From: Ectobius pallidus
Taxonomy: Eukaryota > Arthropoda > Insecta > Blattodea > Ectobiidae
NCBI GenBank assembly: GCA_964059195.1
Contig: CAXKWD010000002.1
Location: 165,422,559 to 165,486,558, forward strand
Direction of reading: 5' to 3'
Length of the DNA stretch: 64,000 nt
The translations under genes and the position numbers were made by a program. Below, in pieces: positions 1 through 11,268 of this stretch. The notes beneath the pieces were generated by a model. The model saw nothing but the letters and a program-made list of their open reading frames with translations, was not told where the DNA came from and searched no databases. Numbering within the stretch: position 1 is the first letter of the stretch; each line of letters opens with the position of its first letter.

Positions 1-2413
1 ATTTTAGTTTTATTTCCGAAAGTTTCTTTTATGCTGTGAGTATGCGGATTTGAAAAAGATGTTATTTTTACCGATACTACTTTTTTCGTGTGAGTCCTTT
101 TCAACGGTTCGACAGCCGTTATCTCGTAAACTATGGTACATTTTTATTGTTGATGTACACGCTTTTATTCGCAATGAAATGTTTTGACGTTCGTCTCTTG
201 GGAGTTTTTATGTACTAGGCTGATAAAATGGTTTTATATCGACTTTTCTAAAATCCTGCGCGACTTTCATCTCCAAGAATAAAAAATATTGTTTTACATT
301 AACAATATAATCTCAAAAATGTCTTGTGTTTCCGAGGAAACATAAGTTTATATGCAAAAGCATTTGAAACTGTTCTTTTTCCACTCTTATACAATCCTGT
401 GCTTTAATAGAAGCTGCATGCCTTCCCGGGATTCTCAGCCCTGCCAACTTCCGTTAGCGTCGATTTTATTTTTATTTCCGAAAGTTTCTTTTATGCTGTG
501 AGTATGCGGAATTATAAAAGATGTTATTTCTGCCGATATGACTTTTTTCGTGCGAGGCGTTTTCAACGGTTCGACAGCCGTTATCACGTAAACTATGATA
601 CATTTTTATTGTTGATGTACACGGTTTTATTCGCAATGAAATGTTATGACGTTCGTCTCTTGGGAGTTTTAATGTACTAGGCTGATAAAATGGTTTTATT
701 TCGACTTTTCTAAAATCCTGCGCGACTTTCATCTCCAAGAATAAAAAATATTGTTTTTACATTAACAATATAATCTCAAAAATGTCTTGTGTTTCCGAGG
801 AAACATACGTTTATATGCAAAAGCAGTTGAAACTGTTTTTTTTCCCACTGTTATACAATCCTGCGCTTTTATAGAAGCTGCATGCCTTCCCGGGATTCTC
901 AGCCCTCCCAACTTTCGTTAGCGTCGATTTTATTTTTATTTCCCTAAGTTTCTTTTATGGTGTGAGTATACGGAATTGTAAAAGATGTTATTTTTGCCGA
1001 TATGACTTTTTTCGTGTGAGGCGTTTGAGACGGTTCGACAGCCGTTATAACGTAAACTATGGTACATTTTTATTGTTGATGTACACGGTTTTATTCGCAA
1101 TGAAATGTTATGACGTTCGTCTCTAGAGTTTTTATGTAGTATGCTGATAAAACGGTTTTATTTCGACTTTTCTAAAATCCTGCGCGATTTTCATCTCCAA
1201 GAATAAAAGATACTGTTTTTACATTAACAATATAATCTCAAAAATTTATTGCGTTTCCGAGGAAACATAAGTTTATATGCAAAAGCAGTTGAAACTGTTC
1301 TTTTTCCACTCTTATACAATACCGCGCTTTAATAGAAGCTGCATGCCTTCCCGGGATTCTCAGCCCTACCAACTTCCGTTAGCGTCGATTTTATTTTTAT
1401 TTCCCTAAGTTTCTTTTATGGTGTGAGTATACGGAATTGTAAAAGATGTTATTTTTGCCGATATGACTTTTTTCGTGTGAGGCGTTTGAGACGGTTCGAC
1501 AGCCGTTATAACGTAAACTATGGTACATTTTTATTGTTGATGTACACGGTTTTATTCGCAATGAAATGTTATGACGTTCGTCTCTTGGGAGTTTTTATGT
1601 ACTAGGCTGATAAAATGGTTTTATTTCGACTTTTCTAAAATCCTGCGCGACTTTCATCTCCAAGAATAAAAAATTTTGTTTTTACATTAACAATATAATC
1701 TCAAAAATGTCTTGTGTTTCCGAGGAAACATAAGTTTATATGCAAAAGCAGTTGAAACTTTTTTTTTCCACTTTTATACAATCCTCCGCTTTTATAGAAG
1801 CTGCATGCCTTCCCGGGATTCTCAGCCCTAAGCCCAGACGTAAGCGTCGATTTTATTTTTATTTCCGAAAGTTTCTTTTATGCTGTGAGTGTGCAGAATT
1901 GTAAAAGATGTTATTTTTGCCGATATGACTTTTTTCGTGCGAGGCGTTTTCAACGGTTCGACAGCCGTTATCTCGTAAACTACGGTACATTTTTATTGTT
2001 GATGTACACGGTTTTATTCGCAATCAAATGTTATGACATTCGTCTCTTGGGAGTTTTTATGTACTAGGCTGATATAATGGTTTTATATCGACTTTTCTAA
2101 AATCCTGCGCGACTTTCATCTCCAAGAATAAAAAATATTGTTTTACATTAACAATATAATCTCAAAAATGTCTTGTGTTTCCGAGGAAACATAAGTTTAT
2201 ATGCAAAATCAGTTGAAACTGTTCTTTTTCCACTCTTATACAATCCTGTGCTTTAATAGAAGCTGCATGCCTTCCCGGGATTCTCAGCCCTGCCAACTTC
2301 CGTTAACGTCGATTTTATTTTTATTTCCGAAAGTTTCATTTATGCTGTGAGTATGCGGAATTATAAAAGATGTTATTTCTGCCGATATGACTTTTTTCGT
2401 GCGAGGCGTTTTC

Positions 2414-2431
2414 AACGGTTCGACAGCCGTT
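2414..2431. repeat. Inverted repeat AACGG/CCGTT (example copy)
   Basis: AACGG, an 8-nt spacer TTCGACAG, then CCGTT. Present at the same place in most A, C, C', D, E and H monomers; weakened in B (GACGG) and broken in F (CCATT) and G (CCTTT). Chimera switch points cluster around it. Confidence 0.75.
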
Positions 2432-2596
2432 ATCACGTAAACTATGGTACATTTTTATTGTTGATGTACACGGTTTTATTCGCAATGAAATGTTATGACG
2501 TTCGTCTCTTGGGAGTTTTTATGTACTAGGCTGATAAAATGGTTTTATTTCGACTTTTCTAAAATCCTGCGCGACTTTCATCTCCAAGAATAAAAA

Positions 2597-2620
2597 ATAT
2601 TGTTTTTACATTAACAATAT
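2597..2620. repeat. AT-rich inverted repeat ATATTGTT/AACAATAT (example copy)
   Basis: Perfect 8-bp arms around the spacer TTTACATT. Found in most monomers; shortened arms where the left side reads GATACTGTT (G, H). A one-T shortening occurs in many E copies. The LINE inserted within the right arm of the copy near 15330. Confidence 0.82.
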
Positions 2621-2638
2621 AATCTCAAAAATGTCTTG

Positions 2639-2654
2639 TGTTTCCGAGGAAACA
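2639..2654. repeat. Palindrome TGTTTCCGAGGAAACA (example copy)
   Basis: Perfect 7-bp arms TGTTTCC/GGAAACA around a 2-nt centre GA, in nearly every monomer. G and H copies read GCGTTTCC and keep 6-bp arms. Strong conservation in an otherwise variable monomer makes a protein-binding role possible, but nothing in the sequence proves it. Confidence 0.82.
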
Positions 2655-2726
2655 TAAGTTTATATGCAAAAGCAGTTGAAACTTTTTTTTTCCACTTTTA
2701 TACAATCCTCCGCTTTTATAGATGCT

Positions 2727-2742
2727 GCATGCCTTCCCGGGA
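2727..2742. repeat. GCATGC and TCCCGGGA palindromes (example copy)
   Basis: Two palindromes separated by a few bases in each monomer. CCCGGG was present in every monomer I examined, including divergent ones. GCATGC is lost in a few (for example near 10593, 18352, 22060, 26689, 62805 and 63267). Confidence 0.8.
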
Positions 2743-2808
2743 TTCTCAGCCCTACCAACTTCCGTAAGCGTCGATTTTATTTTTATTTCCGAAAGTTTCT
2801 TTTATGCT

Positions 2809-3272
2809 GTGAGTGTGCAGAATTGTAAAAGACGTTATTTTTGCCGATATGACTTTTTTCGTGCGAGGCGTTTTCAACGGTTCGACAGCCGTTATCTCGT
2901 AAACTACGGTACATTTTTATTGTTGATGTACACGGTTTTATTCGCAATGAAATGTTATGACGTTCGTCTCTTGGGAGTTTTCATGTACTAGGCTGATAAA
3001 ATGGTTTTATTTCGACTTTTCTAAAATCCTGCGCGACTTTCATCTCCAAGAATAAAAAATATTGTTTTTACATTAACAATATAATCTCAATAAATGTCTT
3101 GTGTTTCCGAGGAAACATAAGTTTATATGCAAAAGCAGTTGAAACTGTTCTTTTTCCACTCTTATACAATCCTGTGCTTTAATAGAAGCTGCATGCCTTC
3201 CCGGGATTCTCAGCCCTGCCAACTTCCGTTAGCGTCGATTTTAGTTTTATTTCCGAAAGTTTCTTTTATGCT
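2809..3272 (+). repeat. Representative subfamily D monomer
   Basis: C-like, with AAAGACGTTATTTTTGCC and, in the leader, ATAGATGCTGCATG. The tail has CTCAATAAATG. The leader's T-to-ATG change opens an 89-codon frame in each D copy; no sign that it is a gene. Confidence 0.83.
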
Positions 3273-3734
3273 GTGAGTATGCGGATTTGAAAAAGATGTT
3301 ATTTTTACCGATACTACTTTTTTCGTGTGAGTCCTTTTCAACGGTTCGACAGCCGTTATCTCGTAAACTATGGTACATTTTTATTGTTGATGTACACGCT
3401 TTTATTCGCAATGAAATGTTTTGACGTTCGTCTCTTGGGAGTTTTTATGTACTAGGCTGATAAAATGGTTTTATATCGACTTTTCTAAAATCCTGCGCGA
3501 CTTTCATCTCCAAGAATAAAAAATATTGTTTTACATTAACAATATAATCTCAAAAATGTCTTGTGTTTCCGAGGAAACATAAGTTTATATGCAAAAGCAG
3601 TTGAAACTGTTCTTTTTCCACTCTTATACAATCCTGTGCTTTAATAGAAGCTGCATGCCTTCCCGGGATTCTCAGCCCTGCCAACTTCCGTTAGCGTCGA
3701 TTTTATTTTTATTTCCGAAAGTTTCTTTTATGCT
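3273..3734 (+). repeat. Representative subfamily E monomer
   Basis: Diagnostic bases: GCGGATTTGAAAAAG (in-frame TGA), TTACCGATACTAC, GTGTGAGTCCTTTTC, ACACGCTTTT, AAATGTTTTGACG, GGTTTTATATCG. Some copies have one T fewer in ATATTGTTTTACATT. The E' variant reads GGATTTCAAAAAG instead. Confidence 0.85.
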
Positions 3735-4658
3735 GTGAGTATGCGGAATTATAAAAGATGTTATTTCTGCCGATATGACTTTTTTCGTGCGAGGCGTTTT
3801 CAACGGTTCGACAGCCGTTATCACGTAAACTATGATACATTTTTATTGTTGATGTACACGGTTTTATTCGCAATGAAATGTTATGACGTTCGTCTCTAGA
3901 GTTTTTATGTAGTATGCTGATAAAACGGTTTTATTTCGACTTTTCTAAAATCCTGCGCGATTTTCATCTCCAAGAATAAAAGATACTGTTTTTACATTAA
4001 CAATATAATCTCAAAAATTTATTGCGTTTCCGAGGAAACATAAGTTTATATGCAAAAGCAGTTGAAACTGTTCATTTTCCACTCTTATACAATACCGCGC
4101 TTTAATAGAAGCTGCATGCCTTCCCGGGATTCTCAGCCCTACCAACTTCCGTTAGCGTCGATTTTATTTTTATTTCCCTAAGTTTCTTTTATGGTGTGAG
4201 TATACGGAATTGTAAAAGATGTTATTTTTGCCGATATGACTTTTTTCGTGTGAGGCGTTTGAGACGGTTCGACAGCCGTTATAACGTAAACTATGGTACA
4301 TTTTTATTGTTGATGTACACGGTTTTATTCGCAATGAAATGTTATGACGTTCGTCTCTTGGGAGTTTTTATGTACTAGGCTGATAAAATGGTTTTATTTC
4401 GACTTTTCTAAAATCCTGCGCGACTTTCATCTCCAAGAATAAAAAATATTGTTTTTACATTAGCAATATAATCTCAAAAATATCTTGTGTTTCCGAGGAA
4501 ACATAAGTTTATATGCAAAAGCAGTTGAAACTGTTCTCTTTCCACTCTTATACAATCCTGCGCTTTAATAGAAGCTGCATGCCTTCCCGGGATTCTCAGC
4601 CCTGCCAACTTCCGTTAGCGTCGATTTTAGTTTTATTTCCGAAAGTTTCTTTTATGCT

Positions 4659-5121
4659 GTGAGTATGCGGATTTGAAAAAGATGTTATTTTTACAGATAT
4701 GACTTTTTTCGTGTGAGTCGTTGTCAACGGTTCGACAGCCATTATCTTGTAAACCATGGTACATTTTTATTGTTGATGTACACGCTTTTATTCGCAATGA
4801 AATGTTATGACGTTCGTCTCTTGGGAGTTTTTATGCACTAGGCTGATAAAATGGTTTTATTTCGACTTTTCTAAAATCCTGCGCGATTTTCATCTCCAAG
4901 AATAAAAAATATTGTTTTTACATTAACAATATAATCTCAAAAATGTCTTGTGTTTCCGAGGAAACATAAGTTTATATGCAAAAGCAGTTGAAACTGTTCT
5001 CTTTCCACTCTTATACAATCCTCCGCTTTTATAGAAGCTGCATGCCTTCCCGGGATTCTCAGCCATGCCAACTTTCGTAAGCGTCGATTTTATTTTTATT
5101 TCCGAAAGTTTCCTTTATGCC
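4659..5121 (+). repeat. Representative subfamily F monomer
   Basis: Diagnostic bases: GCGGATTTGAAAAAG, TTACAGATATGAC, GTGAGTCGTTGTCAACGG, CCATTATCTTGTAAACCATGG and usually ATGCACTAGG. Almost always followed by G. The LINE at 15339 is inserted in an F monomer. Confidence 0.85.
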
Positions 5122-5584
5122 GTGAGTGTGCGGAATTGAAAAAGATGTTATTTTTGCCGATATGACTTTTTTCGTGCGAGGCGTTTTCAACGGTTCGAAA
5201 GCCTTTATCTCGTAAACTATGGTACATTTTTATTGTTGATGTACATGGTTATATTCGCAATGAAAAGATATGCGTTTTGTCATTTGGGAGGATTTATGTA
5301 GTACGCTGATAAAACGTTTTTATTTCGAGTTTTCTAAAATCCTGCGCGATTTTCATCTCCAAGAATAAAAGATACTGTTTTTACATTAACAATATAATCT
5401 CAAAAATTTCTTGCGTTTCCGAGGAAACATAAGTTTATATGCAAAAGCAGTTGAAACTGTTCTTTTTCCACTCTTATACAATCCTGCTCTTTAATAGAAG
5501 CTGCATGCCTTCCCGGGATTCTCAGCCCTACCAACTTCCGTAAGCGTCGATTTTATTTTTATTTCCGAAAGTTTCTTTTATGCT
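5122..5584 (+). repeat. Representative subfamily G monomer
   Basis: The most distinct subfamily: TTTCCTTTATGCCGTGAG, GGTTCGAAAGCCTTTATC, GTACATGGTTATATTCG, GCGTTTTGTCATTTGGGAGG, GTAGTACGCTG, AAACGTTTTTATTTCGAG, AAAAGATACTG, AATTTCTTGCG. The AACGG/CCGTT inverted repeat of other subfamilies is broken here (CCTTT). Confidence 0.88.
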
Positions 5585-6048
5585 GTGAGTGTGCAGAATT
5601 GTAAAAGATGTTATTTTTGCCGATATGACTTTTTTCGTGCGAGGCGTTTTCAACGGTTCGACAGCCGTTATCTTGTAAACTACGGTACATTTTTATTGTT
5701 GATGTACACGGTTTTATTCGCAATGAAATGTTATGACGTTCGTCTCTTGGGAGTTTTTATGTACTAGGCTGATAAAATGGTTTTATTTCGACTTTTCTAA
5801 AATCTTGCGCGACTTTCATCTCCAAGAATAAAAAATATTGTTTTTACATTAACAATATAATCTCAATAAATGTCTTGTGTTTCCGAGGAAACATAAGTTT
5901 ATATGCAAAAGCAGTTGAAACTGTTCTTTTTCCACTCTTATACAATCCTGTGCTTTAATAGAAGCTGCATGCCTTCCCGGGATTCTCAGCCCTGCCAACT
6001 TCCGTTAGCGTCGATTTTAGTTTTATTTCCGAAAGTTTCTTTTATGCT
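5585..6048 (+). repeat. Representative subfamily C monomer
   Basis: Diagnostic bases: GTGTGCAGAATTGTAAAAG, GTGCGAGGCGTTTTCAACGG, CGTTATCTTG, AACTACGGTAC. Usually preceded by G and by the leader CTACCAACTTCCGTAAG. By hand count this monomer has 84 G, 81 C and 21 CpG in 464 bp. Confidence 0.85.
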
Positions 6049-7434
6049 GTGAGTATGCGGATTTGAAAAAGATGTTATTTTTACCGATACTACTTTTTTC
6101 GTGTGAGTCCTTTTCAACGGTTCGACAGCCGTTATCTCGTAAACTATGGTACATTTTTATTGTTGATGTACACGCTTTTATTCGCAATGAAATGTTTTGA
6201 CGTTCGTCTCTTGGGAGTTTTTATGTACTAGGCTGATAAAATGGTTTTATATCGACTTTTCTAAAATCCTGCGCGACTTTCATCTCCAAGAATAAAAAAT
6301 ATTGTTTTACATTAACAATATAATCTCAAAAATGTCTTGTGTTTCCGAGGAAACATAAGTTTATATGCAAAAGCAGTTGAAACTGTTCTTTTTCCACTCT
6401 TATACAATCCTGTGCTTTAATAGAAGCTGCATGCCTTCCCGGGATTCTCAGCCCTGCCAACTTCCGTTAGCGTCGATTTTATTTTTATTTCCGAAAGTTT
6501 CTTTTATGCTGTGAGTATGCGGAATTATAAAAGATGTTATTTCTGCCGATATGACTTTTTTCGTGCGAGGCGTTTTCAACGGTTCGACAGCCGTTATCAC
6601 GTAAACTATGATACATTTTTATTGTTGATGTACACGGTTTTATTCGCAATGAAATGTTATGACGTTCGTCTCTTGGGAGTTTTAATGTACTAGGCTGATA
6701 AAATGGTTTTATTTCGACTTTTCTAAAATCCTGCGCGACTTTCATCTCCAAGAATAAAAAATATTGTTTTTACATTAACAATATAATCTCAAAAATGTCT
6801 TGTGTTTCCGAGGAAACATACGTTTATATGCAAAAGCAGTTGAAACTGTTTTTTTCCCACTGTTATACAATCCTGCGCTTTTATAGAAGCTGCATGCCTT
6901 CCCGGGATTCTCAGCCCTCCCAACTTTCGTTAGCGTCGATTTTATTTTTATTTCCCTAAGTTTCTTTTATGGTGTGAGTATACGGAATTGTAAAAGATGT
7001 TATTTTTGCCGATATGACTTTTTTCGTGTGAGGCGTTTGAGACGGTTCGACAGCCGTTATAACGTAAACTATGGTACATTTTTATTGTTGATGTACACGG
7101 TTTTATTCGCAATGAAATGTTATGACGTTCGTCTCTAGAGTTTTTATGTAGTATGCTGATAAAACGGTTTTATTTCGACTTTTCTAAAATCCTGCGCGAT
7201 TTTCATCTCCAAGAATAAAAGATACTGTTTTTACATTAACAATATAATCTCAAAAATTTATTGCGTTTCCGAGGAAACATAAGTTTATATGCAAAAGCAG
7301 TTGAAACTGTTCATTTTCCACTCTTATACAATACCGCGCTTTAATAGAAGCTGCATGCCTTCCCGGGATTCTCAGCCCTACCAACTTCCGTTAGCGTCGA
7401 TTTTATTTTTATTTCCCTAAGTTTCTTTTATGGT

Positions 7435-9749
7435 GTGAGTATACGGAATTGTAAAAGATGTTATTTTTGCCGATATGACTTTTTTCGTGTGAGGCGTTTG
7501 AGACGGTTCGACAGCCGTTATAACGTAAACTATGGTACATTTTTATTGTTGATGTACACGGTTTTATTCGCATTGAAATGTTATGACGTTCGTCTCTTGG
7601 GAGTTTTTATGTACTAGGCTGATAAAATGGTTTTATTTCGACTTTTCTAAAATCCTGCGCGACTTTCATCTCCAAGAATAAAAAATATTGTTTTTACATT
7701 AGCAATATAATCTCAAAAATATCTTGTGTTTCCGAGGAAACATAAGTTTATATGCAAAAGCAGTTGAAACTGTTCTCTTTCCACTCTTATACAATCCTGC
7801 GCTTTAATAGAAGCTGCATGCCTTCCCGGGATTCTCAGCCCTGCCAACTTCCGTTAGCGTCGATTTTAGTTATATTTCCGAAAGTTTCTTTTATGCTGTG
7901 AGTATGCGGATTTGAAAAAGATGTTATTTTTACAGATATGACTTTTTTCGTGTGAGTCGTTGTCAACGGTTCGACAGCCATTATCTTGTAAACCATGGTA
8001 CATTTTTATTGTTGATGTACACGCTTTTATTCGCAATGAAATGTTATGACGTTCGTCTCTTGGGAGTTTTTATGCACTAGGCTGATAAAATGGTTTTATT
8101 TCGACTTTTCTAAAATCCTGCGCGATTTTCATCTCCAAGAATAAAAAATATTGTTTTTACATTAACAATATAATCTCAAAAATGTCTTGTGTTTCCGAGG
8201 AAACATAAGTTTATATGCAAAAGCAGTTGAAACTGTTCTCTTTCCACTCTTATACAATCCTCCGCTTTTATAGAAGCTGCATGCCTTCCCGGGATTCTCA
8301 GCCATGCCAACTTTCGTAAGCGTCGATTTTATTTTTATTTCCGAAAGTTTCCTTTATGCCGTGAGTGTGCGGAATTGAAAAAGATGTTATTTTTGCCGAT
8401 ATGACTTTTTTCGTGCGAGGCGTTTTCAACGGTTCGAAAGCCTTTATCTCGTAAACTATGGTACATTTTTATTGTTGATGTACATGGTTATATTCGCAAT
8501 GAAAAGATATGCGTTTTGTCATTTGGGAGGATTTATGTAGTACGCTGATAAAACGTTTTTATTTCGAGTTTTCTAAAATCCTGCGCGATTTTCATCTCCA
8601 AGAATAAAAGATACTGTTTTTACATTAACAATATAATCTCAAAAATTTCTTGCGTTTCCGAGGAAACATAAGTTTATATGCAAAAGCAGTTGAAACTGTT
8701 CTTTTTCCACTCTTATACAATCCTGCTCTTTAATAGAAGCTGCATGCCTTCCCGGGATTCTCAGCCCTACCAACTTCCGTAAGCGTCGATTTTATTTTTA
8801 TTTCCGAAAGTTTCTTTTATGCTGTGAGTGTGCAGAATTGTAAAAGATGTTATTTTTGCCGATATGACTTTTTTCGTGCGAGGCGTTTTCAACGGTTCGA
8901 CAGCCGTTATCTTGTAAACTACGGTACATTTTTATTGTTGATGTACACGGTTTTATTCGCAATGAAATGTTATGACGTTCGTCTCTTGGGAGTTTTTATG
9001 TACTAGGCTGATAAAATGGTTTTATTTCGACTTTTCTAAAATCCTGCGCGACTTTCATATCCAAGAATAAAAAATATTGTTTTTACATTAACAATATAAT
9101 CTCAAAAATGTCTTGTGTTTCCGAGGAAACATAAGTTTATATGCAAAAGCAGTTGAAACTGTTCATTTTCCACTCTTATACAATACCGCGCTTTAATAGA
9201 AGCTGCATGCCTTCCCGGGATTCTCAGCCCTACCAACTTCCGTTAGCGTCGATTTTATTTTTATTTCCCTAAGTTTCTTTTATGGTGTGAGTATACGGAA
9301 TTGTAAAAGATGTTATTTTTGCCGATATGACTTTTTTCGTGTGAGGCGTTTGAGACGGTTCGACAGCCGTTATAACGTAAACTATGGTACATTTTTATTG
9401 TTGATGTACACGGTTTTATTCGCAATGAAATGTTATGACGTTCGTCTCTTGGGAGTTTTTATGTACTAGGCTGATAAAATGGTTTTATTTCGACTTTTCT
9501 AAAATCCTGCGCGACTTTCATCTCCAAGAATAAAAAATATTGTTTTTACATTAACAATATAATCTCAAAAATATCTTGTGTTTCCGAGGAAACATAAGTT
9601 TATATGCAAAAGCAGTTGAAACTGTTCTCTTTCCACTCTTATACAATCCTGCGCTTTAATAGAAGCTGCATGCCTTCCCGGGATTCTCAGCCCTGCCAAC
9701 TTCCGTTAGCGTCGATTTTAGTTTTATTTCCGAAAGTTTCTTTTATGCT
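7435..9749 (+). repeat. Partial second HOR copy B-F-G-C followed by B
   Basis: Anchors at 7435, 7898, 8361, 8824 and 9287. It matches 4196-6048 closely, with a few substitutions such as TTAGTTATATTTCC near 7870. Where the first copy continues with E at 6049, this one continues with B at 9287, so the HOR was cut at a monomer boundary. Confidence 0.85.
9287..9749 (+). repeat. Representative subfamily B monomer
   Basis: Diagnostic bases: TTTCCCTAAGTTTC and ATGGTGTGAGTATACGG at the head, GTGTGAGGCGTTTGAGACGG, and CGTTATAACG. The commonest first monomer of HOR units on the right side. Confidence 0.85.
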
Positions 9750-11255
9750 GTGAGTATGCGGATTTGAAAAAGATGTTATTTTTACAGATATGACTTTTTT
9801 CGTGTGAGTCGTTGTCAACGGTTCGACAGCCGTTATCTTGTAAACTATGGTAGATTTTTATTGTTGATGTACACGCTTTTATTCGCAATGAAATGTTATG
9901 ACGTTCGTCTCTTGGGAGTTTTTATGTACTAGGCTGATAAAATGGTTTTATTTCGACTTTTCTAAAATCCTGCGCGACTTTCATCTCCAAGAATAAAAAA
10001 TATTGTTTTTACATTAACAATATAATCTAAAAAATGTCTTGTGTTTCCGAGGAAACATAAGTTTATATGCAAAAGCAGTTGAAACTGTTCTTTTTCCACT
10101 CTTATACAATCCTGTGCTTTAATAGAAGCTGCATGCCTTCCCGGGATTCTCAGCCCTGCCAACTTCCGTTAGCGTCGATTTTAGTTTTATTTCCGAAAGT
10201 TTCTTTTATGCTGTGAGTATGCGGATTTGAAAAAGATGTTATTTTTACCGATACGACTTTTTTCGTGTGAGTCGTTTTCAACGGTTTGACAGCCGTTATC
10301 TCGTAAACTATGGTACATTTTTATTGTTGATGTACACGCTTTTATTCGCAATGAAATGTTTTGACGTTCGTCTCTTGGGAGTTTTTATGTACTAGGCTGA
10401 TAAAATGGTTTTATATCGACTTTTCTAAAATCCTGCGCGACTTTCATCTCCAAGAATAAAATATATTGTTTTTACATTAACAATATAATCTCAAAAATGT
10501 CTTGTGTTTCCGAGGAAACATAAGTTTATATGCCAAAGGCAGTTGAAACTTTTTTTTCCACTTTCATACAATCCTCCGCTTTTATAGAAGCTGCATTCCT
10601 TCCCGGGAATCTCAGCCCTGCCAACTTTCGTAAGCGTCTATTTTATTTTTATTTCCGAAAGTTTTTTTATGCTGTGAATGTGCGGAAATGTAAAAGATGT
10701 TATTTTTGCCGATGTAACTTTTTTCGAGCGAGGCGTTTTCAACGGTTCGACAGCCGTTATCTTGTAAACTATGGTACATTTTTATTGTTGATGTACACGG
10801 TTTTATACGCAATGAATTGTTATGACGTTCGTCTCTTAGGAGTTTTTATGTACTAGGCTGATAAAATGGTTTTATTTCGACTTTTGTAAAATCCTGCGCG
10901 ATTTTCATCTCCAAGAATAAAAAAAAATTGTTTTTACATTAACAATATAATCTCAAAAATGTCTTGTGTTTCCGAGGAAACAAGATTATATGCCAAAGGC
11001 AGTTGAAACTGTTTTTTTTTACACTGTTATAAAATCCTGCGCTTTTATAGAAGCTGCATGCCTTCCCGGGATTCTCAGCCATGCCAACTTTCGTAAGCGT
11101 CGATTTTATTTTTATTTCCGAAAGTTTCTTTTATGCCGTGAGTGTGCGGAATTGAAAAAGATGTTATCTTTGCCGATATGACTTTTTTCGTGCGAGGCGT
11201 TTTCAAAGGTTCGAAAGCCTATATCTCGTAAACTATGGTACATTTTTATTGTTGA

Positions 11256-11268
11256 TGTAGGGCCTACA
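11256..11268. other. 7-bp insertion creating the palindrome TGTAGGGCCTACA
   Basis: Other G-type monomers read GTTGATGTACATGG here. This one reads GATGTA-GGGCCTA-CATGG. The extra bases can be written as TA GGGCC TA, a duplicated TA around five new bases. The result is a 13-bp near-perfect palindrome unique in the window. Origin unknown; see findings. Confidence 0.75.

Larger units (their letters stand above)
36..4195 (+). repeat. Mixed monomer block E-A-B/H-B-C'-A-D-E-A/H
   Basis: Nine monomers with anchors at 36, 498, 962, 1423, 1885, 2347, 2809, 3273 and 3735. The third is a B head joined to an H-like tail (CTCTAGAG, GTAGTATGCTG, AGATACTG), and the ninth is an A head with the same tail. No internal tandem period above one monomer is evident. 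E-A occurs twice, at 36-961 and 3273-3735. Confidence 0.85.
4196..7434 (+). repeat. HOR B-F-G-C-E-A-B/H (7 monomers, 3239 bp)
   Basis: Anchors at 4196, 4659, 5122, 5585, 6049, 6511 and 6974. The first four monomers are repeated at 7435-9286 in the same order and with shared variants (TTAGCAATATAATC, ACAGATATG, GAAAAGATATGCG), giving a 3239-bp offset. This is the only clear HOR tandem in the left 12 kb. Confidence 0.88.

Noticed and set aside
472..738. Antisense open frames of 64-88 codons (for example at 472-738, 6485-6751, 9962-10162, 11112-11306)
   Set aside because: They occur only where chance substitutions remove stops in the same monomer region on the minus strand, and are missing from most copies.
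2416..2428. RNA polymerase III B box (GGTTCGACAGCC resembles GGTTCGANTCC)
   Set aside because: It misses the final consensus C position, no matching A box lies upstream, T runs upstream would end such transcripts, and no tRNA fold is apparent.
2683..2693. T-run length variation before CCACTTTTATA as a regulatory element
   Set aside because: Lengths vary by one or two between otherwise identical copies, as expected of replication slippage or sequencing error in homopolymers.
2727..2742. CENP-B box (NTTCGNNNNANNCGGGN)
   Set aside because: The only CGGG in the monomer is in CCCGGG, and neither strand has TTCG at the required distance. Centromere function cannot be claimed from sequence.
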